Shown piece by piece: positions 53,616-61,991 of a stretch of 64,000 nt of DNA. The DNA comes from Porticoccus sp002390525 (GTDB taxonomy: Bacteria; Pseudomonadota; Gammaproteobacteria; Pseudomonadales; Porticoccaceae), in assembly GCA_943846655.1 (NCBI GenBank), contig OX044352.1, forward strand, positions 124,001-188,000. The letters are read 5' to 3'. Positions within the stretch are counted from its first letter, which is position 1; the number at the start of each line of letters is the position of its first letter. A model generated the notes under the pieces. It searched no databases and was not told the origin of the DNA. It saw nothing but the letters and a program-made list of their open reading frames with translations. Made by a program: the position numbers and the translations under genes.

Positions 53616-54692
53616 ATGGCACTATATCTTTATTATCGAAAGAAAACTCACCAGTTTTTATTATTTAAGGAGCAGTATATCGCCACAATTGCCCATCATC
53701 ATGTTATTTCGTGTCTCCATGGAATACGCCAAAGAAAACTTGATTCTTCAGTATTGTTAGCTCGTGCTGGTATCAATCCAGCAAAAATATGGCTAACGCC
53801 GCATAGAATACAAGGAGACCAAGTTGCACGGCTCTATCGTTCGGTGCAACAGGAGTTAGATGACGAGTTTATGGGCTTTACTAATCAGCCTGTCAAATAT
53901 GGGATTTTTGAATTGTTTTGTGAAATTTCAATTCACTGCAAAACCCTGGGTGATTTGCTTGAAAAAATGATTAATTTTTATAGCTTAATAACTAACACAA
54001 TGGAAATTGATCTAAGTATAGATCAAAAGAACATTGCTAAATTAGGATTCTATTTTGCGCACCCCGAATTAGATCCAGACGATTTCCTAGCTCAATATCT
54101 TTTAGTTATTTGGCATCGCTTTCCAAGCTGGTATATTGAAGAAAGAATCCGATTGAAAGGCGTTAGCTTCAGTCATAAAGTGCCAAGTTATATTGATGAA
54201 CTTAAGATCATGTTTCCTGGAACCTTATCGTTTGGGGAATTGTCTAATAGTATATCCTTCGACGCAAAGTATCTTAAAAAACCTCTAGTAAGAACACACC
54301 AAGAGGTTAAAAAATTTTTAGCTCATCACCCTGCAAATATTATGGCAGTCCCCGGGGATGAAACCACCTTAGAATCGAAAATTGAGAGGGAAATAATGGA
54401 TGAAGAGCCCTCAAAACTATATTTTCCGAAAATTAGTATCTTAGCAAATAAGTTAAATATGAGCAGTTTAATGCTCTATAGAAAACTCAAAGATGAGGGA
54501 ACAAGCTATCAAAAAATAAAAGATGATATGCGTCGAGAGCTAGCTATTAATAAACTTGTTACAGAAAAGTTATCTGTTGAGGAAGTCTCAGAGTTGGTTG
54601 GATTTGCCGAGCCAAGATCATTTACTAGGGCATTTAAGCAATGGACAGGCTTGACCCCAAGAAGTTACTGCAAGTATCAATCTCTAAAATAG
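53616..54692 (+). CDS. AraC-family transcriptional regulator
   Basis: 358 residues. N-terminal Arabinose_bd-type ligand domain (residues about 30-215, PVKYGIFELFCEISIHCKTLGDLLEKM) and a C-terminal pair of helix-turn-helix motifs (ISILANKLNMSSLMLYRKLKDEG, then SVEEVSELVGFAEPRSFTRAFKQWTG, about 270-355). Divergent from mcm, so control of the propionyl-CoA operon is a reasonable inference, gabD being the other candidate. No ribosome site precedes the ATG at 53616; AAGGAG at codons 18-19 could point to a shorter protein with an unusual start. Confidence 0.9.
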   Translation: MALYLYYRKKTHQFLLFKEQYIATIAHHHVISCLHGIRQRKLDSSVLLARAGINPAKIWLTPHRIQGDQVARLYRSVQQELDDEFMGFTNQPVKYGIFELFCEISIHCKTLGDLLEKMINFYSLITNTMEIDLSIDQKNIAKLGFYFAHPELDPDDFLAQYLLVIWHRFPSWYIEERIRLKGVSFSHKVPSYIDELKIMFPGTLSFGELSNSISFDAKYLKKPLVRTHQEVKKFLAHHPANIMAVPGDETTLESKIEREIMDEEPSKLYFPKISILANKLNMSSLMLYRKLKDEGTSYQKIKDDMRRELAINKLVTEKLSVEEVSELVGFAEPRSFTRAFKQWTGLTPRSYCKYQSLK

Positions 54693-54754
54693 ACTAAACA
54701 AGACTTATACGCGTCTTGCTCAGTAAAAATTCAATGTATCTGAATAGGTTATAT

Positions 54755-56230
54755 ATGAATAAGAAACTAATTTTAAATGATCCAACCCTACTCATAACTA
54801 AAGCTTTTGTTAATGGAAAATGGATCAACGCATATAGCGGGGAGACCTTAACTGTAACTAATCCAGCTAATAATAAATTAATAACTAAGGTCGCTAAATG
54901 TGGAGATAAAGAAACAAAACAAGCAATTCAATCCGCAAAAATTGCTCAGCAACTATGGTTAACGGTTACCCCTTATGATCGTTCAAAACTAATTAGAGGT
55001 TGGTACAATTTAATTGTTGAAAACAGAGACGATCTAGCTCAAATAATTACTGCTGAGCAAGGAAAGCCATTAAATGAGTCATATGCAGAAATAGACTATG
55101 GAGCAAAATATATTGAATGGTTTGCAGAGGAAGCCAAACGCATTTGTGGGGACCTGATTCCTGGTAAAACGACTGATAAAAAAATGTTTGTGACTAAAAA
55201 CCCCGTTGGAATTGTAGCCTGTATTACTCCCTGGAATTTTCCTTTTGCTATGCTTGCGAGAAAAATTGCACCCGCATTAGCAGCTGGTTGCAGTGTTGTG
55301 TGCAAACCAGATGATAAAACCCCTCTTTCAGGGATGGCTTTAGTATCGCTGGGTGATCGTGCGGGTATACCCAAAGGACTCCTTAATATAGTTATAGGAG
55401 ACCCTGAGGAAATTGGTGATGAGCTAGTCTCAAATCCTTTAGTAAAAAAAATCTCTTTTACAGGTTCTACTGCCATAGGAAAGAAATTAATGAAGGCTAG
55501 CTCGATAACAGTAAAGCGAACATCTATGGAACTAGGTGGCAATGCTCCGTTCATAGTATTTAATGACGCAGATGTTGATTTATCGGTACAAGGCGCCATA
55601 AATTCGAAATTTAGAAATGCAGGGCAAACCTGTATATGCGCAAATCGATTTCTCATACACTCAGACATTTATGATGAATTTTCCAAAAAATTTGCTCAAT
55701 CTGCTAAAAAATTGACTTTAGGCTTTGGTGACAAAAAAGGGGTCTCTATTGGCCCTCTTATAACCGAGACAGCGGCCAATAATGTTTGTAACCTTATTGA
55801 GGACTCTTTAATTCATGGTGCTAATATACTAATAGGAGGCGATCGCTCAAAGCTCGGAAGGAATTTTATAGAGCCAACTATTATCGAAAATATTAAAAAG
55901 GATATGAGAATTTTCTCTGAAGAAATTTTTGGGCCTGTAGCCACTTTAATGAAGTTTGAAACAGAGGCTGAAGCTATATCGCTTGCAAATGACACTGATT
56001 ACGGGCTGGCTGCGTATTTTTATACTCGAGATATCAGTAGAATTTCTCGTCTGGTAGAACAAATAGAATGTGGGATTCTTGGAGTCAATGAAAATTTAGT
56101 CTCGAATGAGATGGCGCCCTTTGGTGGAATTAAGCAATCTGGGCATGGTCGAGAAGGATCTAAATATGGTCTTGACGACTACATGGAGCTAAAATACATA
56201 TGTCTTGGAGGAATCAAATCTAACGAATAA
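54755..56230 (+). CDS. gabD: NAD(P)-dependent succinate-semialdehyde dehydrogenase (GabD-like)
   Basis: 491 residues from ATG 54755 (MNKKLILNDP), with AGG 7 bases before; upstream in-frame ATG 54734 and TTG 54716 are less likely. Aldehyde dehydrogenase fold: ITPWNFPFAMLARKIAPALAAG, FTGSTAIGKKLM for NAD(P), the general-base ELGGNAPFIVF, the catalytic Cys in RNAGQTCICANRF, EEIFGPVATLM and PFGGIKQSGHGREGSKYGL. The GQTCxCxNR and PFGG-KQSG-GREG patterns fit the GabD/SSADH group. It oxidises succinate semialdehyde to succinate; an exact substrate is not certain. Begins 62 bases after the AraC gene. Confidence 0.9.
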   Translation: MNKKLILNDPTLLITKAFVNGKWINAYSGETLTVTNPANNKLITKVAKCGDKETKQAIQSAKIAQQLWLTVTPYDRSKLIRGWYNLIVENRDDLAQIITAEQGKPLNESYAEIDYGAKYIEWFAEEAKRICGDLIPGKTTDKKMFVTKNPVGIVACITPWNFPFAMLARKIAPALAAGCSVVCKPDDKTPLSGMALVSLGDRAGIPKGLLNIVIGDPEEIGDELVSNPLVKKISFTGSTAIGKKLMKASSITVKRTSMELGGNAPFIVFNDADVDLSVQGAINSKFRNAGQTCICANRFLIHSDIYDEFSKKFAQSAKKLTLGFGDKKGVSIGPLITETAANNVCNLIEDSLIHGANILIGGDRSKLGRNFIEPTIIENIKKDMRIFSEEIFGPVATLMKFETEAEAISLANDTDYGLAAYFYTRDISRISRLVEQIECGILGVNENLVSNEMAPFGGIKQSGHGREGSKYGLDDYMELKYICLGGIKSNE

Positions 56231-56295
56231 AATTATATTATTCTCTTTTTAGCTCAAATTTTTTGAGAAAACCTAATCAATAAAATATAACAATT

Positions 56296-57063
56296 ATGAA
56301 ATTAAACCATACTATCCAGGGTACTGGTAAAGCAATCATATTAATTCATGGATTATTTGGATCAGGCAACAATCTTAGGCGTCTAAGTCACGCTTTATCT
56401 AAAAATTATATGGTTATTTCACCAGATCTTCGAAATCATGGTAAATCCCCAATATGTCAGAAGATGGATTATCCCTCTATGGCATTAGATATTATTGAAC
56501 TAATGGAAGAACTGGATCTTTCTAAAGCCTCTCTAATTGGACATTCTATGGGTGGTAAAATTGCTATGCAGGCTGCATTGAGCTATGCGCATAAAGTAGA
56601 AAAAATTGTTATTGGTGATATTTTACCTATCGACTATAAACCTGATATCCAAATCAACGCTATTAATGGTTTAAATGCTATAGTTTCGAGTAGGCCGGCT
56701 TCCAGAAAACAAGCTGACGAAATATTATCTAAACATATTAGTGATTTAGCTATCAGAGAATTTCTTTTAAAGAACCTTATTTTAAAAGAAGACGGAAAAT
56801 ATAGTGTAAGAGTTTTTATGGAAAGCATTAACACAAATTATTCGCGTGAGTTAGCAATGTCTGTCACTGGCAAGCCATTTGAAGGACCCACTTTGTTCAT
56901 AAAAGGTGGTAAATCTGACTATATCCGAGAACAATATTTCAAGGATACACTACAGTTGTTTCCAAAATCTCAGCATACAACAATAAATGGAGCTGGTCAT
57001 TGGTTGCACGTTGAAAAATCAGTTGAATTTAATCAAATTATTATAAAATTTTTAAGCACTTAA
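56296..57063 (+). CDS. alpha/beta hydrolase, YbfF-like esterase
   Basis: 255 residues. Alpha/beta-hydrolase fold: LIHGLFGSGNNLRRL oxyanion loop, SPDLRNHGKSP, nucleophile Ser in IGHSMGGKIAMQAAL near residue 95, and the catalytic His in NGAGHWLHVEKSVEF near the end. The family resembles E. coli YbfF (acyl-CoA/short-chain esterase). No signal peptide. It follows gabD by 65 bases on the same strand and is convergent with gcvP, only 6 bases apart. Confidence 0.9.
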   Translation: MKLNHTIQGTGKAIILIHGLFGSGNNLRRLSHALSKNYMVISPDLRNHGKSPICQKMDYPSMALDIIELMEELDLSKASLIGHSMGGKIAMQAALSYAHKVEKIVIGDILPIDYKPDIQINAINGLNAIVSSRPASRKQADEILSKHISDLAIREFLLKNLILKEDGKYSVRVFMESINTNYSRELAMSVTGKPFEGPTLFIKGGKSDYIREQYFKDTLQLFPKSQHTTINGAGHWLHVEKSVEFNQIIIKFLST

Positions 57064-57069
57064 AGAAAT

Positions 57070-59925
57070 TTACTCATATTCTGATACTGGTAAACAGGAA
57101 CAGATCAAGTTTTTATCTCCATGCACATTATCAATTCTTCCTACAGGAGGCCAGTATTTTGAATTTTTCAAAGTAGCAACAGGATAAGCTGCTGTCTCCT
57201 TTTTATAACTTCTATTCCAGTTATCAGTTATTAATATCTCTGCGGTATGAGGAGCATGGCATAAAGGATTATCATCAATAGGGTATACACCCTTTTGTAT
57301 AGAGTCGATCTCTTTCCGAATTGCAAGCATAGCATCACAAAATCTATCGATTTCTTTTTTTGATTCACTTTCGGTAGGCTCAATCATCAGAGTTCCTGGA
57401 ACTGGAAACGACATTGTAGGAGCATGAAAACCATAGTCTATTAACCTCTTGGCTACATCGTCAACCGTAACACCCACACTATCTTTAATAGCTCGCAAAT
57501 CTATTATGCACTCATGAGCTACTCTATCGTTTTTTCCTGTATATAGAATTTCATAGGCATCTTTGAGTCGGTCTGCAATATAATTAGCATTTAAGATAGC
57601 TATCTCTGTTGCATGTCTAAGGCCCTTATATCCCATCATCTTCATATACATCCATGTTATCGGTAAAATGCTCGCACTTCCCCATGGTGCTGAAGAAACT
57701 GTATTAATGACAGGTTTTTTAGCAAGGCTTTTGTTTCCTGGTAAATATGGCGCTAAATGCTGTCTAACTGCAACTGGACCAATACCTGGTCCTCCTCCTC
57801 CATGAGGGATACAGAACGTTTTATGAAGATTAAGGTGGGATACATCACCACCAAACTCTCCAGGCTTGCAAATTCCAACCATAGCGTTCAGGTTAGCGCC
57901 ATCTATATAAACTTGCCCACCATGTTGATGGACTATGTTGCATACCTCGATAACCCCATCCTCAAATACTCCGTGAGTAGAAGGATAGGTGATCATAATA
58001 GCTGCTAAGTTATCTGAATGAAGATCTGCTTTAGAACGAAGTTCTTCTAGGTCTACATTCCCCATGTCGTCACAAGCAGTAACCACAACCCTCATACCAC
58101 ACATTTGTGCAGATGCAGGATTTGTGCCATGCGCTGAACTAGGTATTAAACATACATCACGATGCGACTCACCTCTACTGGCATGATAGGAGCGTATAGC
58201 AAGTAGACCGGCATATTCGCCCTGTGATCCAGCATTCGGCTGCAAAGATACAGCATCATAACCGGTAACAACACATAGCATTGACTCAACTTCTTCAATC
58301 ATTTCGATATAGCCTGAAACCTGATCATTCGGAGCAAAAGGATGAATGTTTGCAAATTCAGGCCAGCTAACTGGTATCATTTCAGCTGTGGCATTAAGTT
58401 TCATTGTGCACGAACCAAGGGGTATCATTGCTCTGTCAAGTGCTATATCTTTGTCTGAGAGTTTCCGAAGATAACGCAACATTTCTGTCTCTGATTGATA
58501 TGAATTAAATACTGGATGAGTTAAAGGTTCATCTTCCCGTAAAAGTCTTTTAGGTATATTGTTGTGCGCTGACAATTTAATTTGATCGACGCTTAAATCG
58601 GTATTTTTGTCAAATAAACGCCACAGACTCTCTATATCATCCAAGGATGTCCTCTCATCAAGTGAAATACCAAGATTTGAGTCGTCAATCATACGTAAAT
58701 TCAACCCTTTACTAACAGCTAAACTATGGATCTTGGTGGTATCTTTATTAGTATTGATAGTGAGGGTATCGAAGAAACTTTCGTTAACTATCCTACATCC
58801 AATTTTTTTAAGTCCGGAAGCTAAAATCACTGTAAGATGATGTACTTTTTCTGCGATATACTTTAGCCCGTTTGGGCCATGGTATACTGCATACATACTA
58901 GCCATAACAGCAAGTAATGCCTGAGCAGTACATATATTACTAGTGGCCTTTTCTCTGCGTATATGCTGCTCTCGAGTTTGCAGTGCTAAACGATAAGCTG
59001 GCTTGCCTGCACTATCAAGCGATACTCCAACAAGACGACCCGGAAGAGAGCGCTTAAATGAATTTCTTGTTGCCATATAAGCTGCATGGGGACCACCAAA
59101 ACCAAGGGGTATGCCAAATCGTTGGGTGCTGCCTATAGCCACATCAGCACCTATTTCTCCGGGGCTTTTCAGTAACAATAAACTCAATATATCTGATGCT
59201 ATTACTACTAATCCCCTCTTATTATGAATAATATTTGTAATTCTAGAGAAGTCTCTAATAGCTCCATCCTCGCCTGGATACTGAAGAAGTACTCCAAAAA
59301 AATTGGACTTCTCTATCTCTGATAAATCTCCAACAACTATTTTAATACCAATTGGTTCTGCACGTGTTTTGATAACTTCTATGGTTTGTGAGTAACAATG
59401 CTTGTCAACGAAAAAAACCTCTTCTTTAGATTTAGACATTCTTCGACAAAGCATCATTGCTTCAGCTGCCGCAGTACCCTCATCCAATAATGATGCACTA
59501 GCTAAATCCATACCTGTAAGACTAACAATCATTGTCTGAAAGTTTAGTAAAGCTTCTAGTCGACCTTGCGAAATTTCGGGCTGATAGGGAGTATAGGCGG
59601 TATACCAAGCGGGGTTTTCAAACACATTTCGCAATATAACATTCGGAGTAATTGTATTATAGTAACCTTGTCCAATAAAATTCTTTAATACTTTATTTTT
59701 TTTGGCGATGATGCCTAGGTTATTTAGTGCCTCTATTTCAGTAACTGCATCGTCTAGATCAAGACTTTCTGAAAGAAGAATTTTTTTTGGCACCACTGCG
59801 CTTATGAATGAATCTAAGGATTTATAGCCTAAACTTTCAAGCATTTCCGTCTTATCTTCATCACATACGCCGATATGACGACCAACGAATTCACTGTTAT
59901 TAGATAAATCTGCTAAAGATTTCAT
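57070..59925 (-). CDS. gcvP: glycine dehydrogenase (decarboxylating), P protein
   Basis: 951 residues, the long single-chain form. Two homologous PLP-fold halves; the N half has RHIGVCDEDKTEMLESLGY and SLLDEGTAAAEAMMLC. The active C half has LGSCTMKLNATAEMIPVSWPEFANIHPFAP, QPNAGSQGEYAGLLAIR, and the PLP lysine in HLNLHKTFCIPHGGGGPG near residue 700. It decarboxylates glycine onto the lipoyl arm of GcvH. It lies 34 bases after gcvT with no gcvH between, so the H protein must be encoded elsewhere. Confidence 0.97.
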   Translation of the reverse strand: MKSLADLSNNSEFVGRHIGVCDEDKTEMLESLGYKSLDSFISAVVPKKILLSESLDLDDAVTEIEALNNLGIIAKKNKVLKNFIGQGYYNTITPNVILRNVFENPAWYTAYTPYQPEISQGRLEALLNFQTMIVSLTGMDLASASLLDEGTAAAEAMMLCRRMSKSKEEVFFVDKHCYSQTIEVIKTRAEPIGIKIVVGDLSEIEKSNFFGVLLQYPGEDGAIRDFSRITNIIHNKRGLVVIASDILSLLLLKSPGEIGADVAIGSTQRFGIPLGFGGPHAAYMATRNSFKRSLPGRLVGVSLDSAGKPAYRLALQTREQHIRREKATSNICTAQALLAVMASMYAVYHGPNGLKYIAEKVHHLTVILASGLKKIGCRIVNESFFDTLTINTNKDTTKIHSLAVSKGLNLRMIDDSNLGISLDERTSLDDIESLWRLFDKNTDLSVDQIKLSAHNNIPKRLLREDEPLTHPVFNSYQSETEMLRYLRKLSDKDIALDRAMIPLGSCTMKLNATAEMIPVSWPEFANIHPFAPNDQVSGYIEMIEEVESMLCVVTGYDAVSLQPNAGSQGEYAGLLAIRSYHASRGESHRDVCLIPSSAHGTNPASAQMCGMRVVVTACDDMGNVDLEELRSKADLHSDNLAAIMITYPSTHGVFEDGVIEVCNIVHQHGGQVYIDGANLNAMVGICKPGEFGGDVSHLNLHKTFCIPHGGGGPGIGPVAVRQHLAPYLPGNKSLAKKPVINTVSSAPWGSASILPITWMYMKMMGYKGLRHATEIAILNANYIADRLKDAYEILYTGKNDRVAHECIIDLRAIKDSVGVTVDDVAKRLIDYGFHAPTMSFPVPGTLMIEPTESESKKEIDRFCDAMLAIRKEIDSIQKGVYPIDDNPLCHAPHTAEILITDNWNRSYKKETAAYPVATLKNSKYWPPVGRIDNVHGDKNLICSCLPVSEYE

Positions 59926-59959
59926 AAGATGGTATCTCTATTTATTAATTAAAAGAAAT

Positions 59960-61093
59960 TTATCCGCGAAAATAACGTCTTGGAACAAATGGCATTTTTT
60001 GAACAGAAACAGCTAGGATTTTCCCACGCACAAGCGCTCCTAATTCTTCACCTATATTAGAGTACTTGATTTCTACATACCCCATTGCAATTGGAGCATT
60101 CAAACTTGGTCCAAACCCACCACTAGTAACGATGCCAATTACTTTACCTTCACTATTTACTAACTCGGCTCCCTCTCGAATGGGTGCTTTTCCTAATACT
60201 TTTAGGCCAATACGTTTTTTTTTGGTACCATGATCTAGTTCCTCCAATATAGTCTTGGAACCAAGAAAACCACCACATTTTTTACCATATGTTCGACGGG
60301 ATTTACTAATACTCCAAACTAAAGAGGCTTGTACAGGTGATGTTGTTGAATCAATATCTTGACCATAAAGACAAAGTCCAGCCTCTAATCTTAGAGAATC
60401 TCTAGCACCCAATCCAATGGCTTTAACCTGCTTAAAAGATAGTAATTTTTTAGCTAAGATTGCAGCAGAATCTGCTGGAACTGAAATCTCAAATCCGTCC
60501 TCTCCTGTATAACCAGAACGAGTAACATAGCAATCTATTCCAGCTAAATTGACACAACAACCCGACATAAACAGTAATTCTTTTAGAGCTGGAGCTAGTT
60601 CTTGCATAACATTTATAGCTTTAGGACCCTGGAGAGCTAATAGTGCTCGATTATCTAGCCAATCAATATCTAAGTCCTCTAAGTTATTTCTCAAGTGCTC
60701 CAAATCTTTTTCTTTGCAATCTGCATTAACTACTAGAAAAAAACAATTTTTTGACCAGCGCACAATCATTAAATCATCAAGAATCCCTCCTTGATCATTA
60801 GTCAATAATGCATAGATTTGCTGATTAACATCAAGAGCTTCTAAGTCAACAGGGACCAATGACTCTAATGCCTGGGTTGCTCCATTTCCAGTGATAATAA
60901 TTTGACCCATATGAGAAACATCAAATAGTCCTGCATTCTTTCTTGTATGAAGATGTTCTATTTTTATACCATCTGTATAATTTACTGGCATCTCATAACC
61001 GGCAAATGGAACCATGCGAGCACCCAGCTCAACATGTAATTCTTTGAGGGGAGTAGCCTTGAGTTTAATTGTTTCGTTATTTGATATAACCAT
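59960..61093 (-). CDS. gcvT: aminomethyltransferase, glycine cleavage T protein
   Basis: 377 residues. Takes the aminomethyl group from GcvH and passes the methylene to tetrahydrofolate. Signatures: FAGYEMPVNYTDGIKIEHLHTRKNAGLFDVSHMGQI (given in parts), LQGPKAINVMQEL, SGYTGEDGFEISVP, GLGARDSLRLEAGLCLYGQD and the C-terminal barrel TSGGFGPSLNAPIAMGYVE. First gene of gcvT-gcvP. The 177-base region upstream was checked for a tandem glycine riboswitch and none was seen. Confidence 0.96.
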   Translation of the reverse strand: MVISNNETIKLKATPLKELHVELGARMVPFAGYEMPVNYTDGIKIEHLHTRKNAGLFDVSHMGQIIITGNGATQALESLVPVDLEALDVNQQIYALLTNDQGGILDDLMIVRWSKNCFFLVVNADCKEKDLEHLRNNLEDLDIDWLDNRALLALQGPKAINVMQELAPALKELLFMSGCCVNLAGIDCYVTRSGYTGEDGFEISVPADSAAILAKKLLSFKQVKAIGLGARDSLRLEAGLCLYGQDIDSTTSPVQASLVWSISKSRRTYGKKCGGFLGSKTILEELDHGTKKKRIGLKVLGKAPIREGAELVNSEGKVIGIVTSGGFGPSLNAPIAMGYVEIKYSNIGEELGALVRGKILAVSVQKMPFVPRRYFRG

Positions 61094-61270
61094 AATATTT
61101 TAGGTATACATGATAATTAAAATTTACACTATATTAATACCAAATAATTTTAGTGTTATGCACTCTTCAATGGAATTAATATTAAATCCACAAGGGCGGA
61201 GGCTAGAGAGAAAATTTAATTTTAAACTTTAGGGTACAATCTGCATAAGCTTACGTTTTCAAATTCTACA

Positions 61271-61975
61271 CTAGCCACATTTTGATTCACCACAATTCAA
61301 GCAAGTCATGCATCCATCCATCAAAATGGTAGCCTTTGTCATGCATTTTCTGCAAAGGCTCGCGCTAGCTGGAAATGAATCATTTGTTTTACTATTTTCA
61401 GGAAATATAGATTCTCTAGCATCATACTCCGCTCTCTTTTCGGCAAGAACTGCTTTCTGGCTTTCAGTAATCTCACCAACTTTTATCATACCAATTTTAG
61501 TTAAATGATCTTCAATAGCTTCACCAATTTCTGCAACCAGAGAAGGCATAAATTTTCCGCCACGCTTGAAATAGCCACCCTGAGGGTCAAATACAGCCTT
61601 TAATTCTTCTGCCAAAAAAGTGCAATCACCGCCTTTTCGAAAGACAGCTGAAATTACTCTGGTAAGTGCTACGACCCATTGAAATTGCTCCATATTCTTG
61701 GAATTAATAAAAACTTCAAAGGGACGACGTTGTTCATTATCCGTTCCTGGATTCAGAATAATATCATTGATGGTTATATATAAAGCATGCTCGGACTGTG
61801 GTGTCTTTACCTTATAGGTGGATCCATGCAATTCTTCTGGACGACTTACATGTTCAGTCATCATTTCAATTGCCCGCTCTAAGCCGACCTCTGGTGTTGA
61901 TTGCTCTGGCAAAGTTGCGTCATTTGATGGTGTTAGCACTTTATAGCTTACAATTTTTTTATCTAACTTTATCAT
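61271..61975 (-). CDS. nrdJb: B12-dependent ribonucleotide reductase, small C-terminal polypeptide NrdJb
   Basis: 234 residues. It is the C-terminal module of class II reductases encoded as a separate gene, as in Pseudomonas aeruginosa. TSCPD-type core: GSTYKVKTPQSEHALYITINDI (in parts), RRPFEVFINSKNMEQFQWVVALTRVISAVFRKGGD, and FDPQGGYFKRGGKFMPSLVAEIG. The end is Cys-rich (CRKCMTKATILMDGCMTCLNCGESKCG, shown in pieces) and may bind zinc and shuttle electrons to the active site. It starts 16 bases after nrdJa. Confidence 0.93.
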   Translation of the reverse strand: MIKLDKKIVSYKVLTPSNDATLPEQSTPEVGLERAIEMMTEHVSRPEELHGSTYKVKTPQSEHALYITINDIILNPGTDNEQRRPFEVFINSKNMEQFQWVVALTRVISAVFRKGGDCTFLAEELKAVFDPQGGYFKRGGKFMPSLVAEIGEAIEDHLTKIGMIKVGEITESQKAVLAEKRAEYDARESIFPENSKTNDSFPASASLCRKCMTKATILMDGCMTCLNCGESKCG

Positions 61976-61991
61976 AATATTAATTACTCGA

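Noticed and set aside
61094..61270. Possible glycine riboswitch upstream of gcvT
   Set aside because: I looked for the paired GG-AGAG and CCG-A-GG type blocks of a glycine aptamer on the minus strand and did not find them; only an AT-rich sequence with a short GCCTCCGCCC patch.
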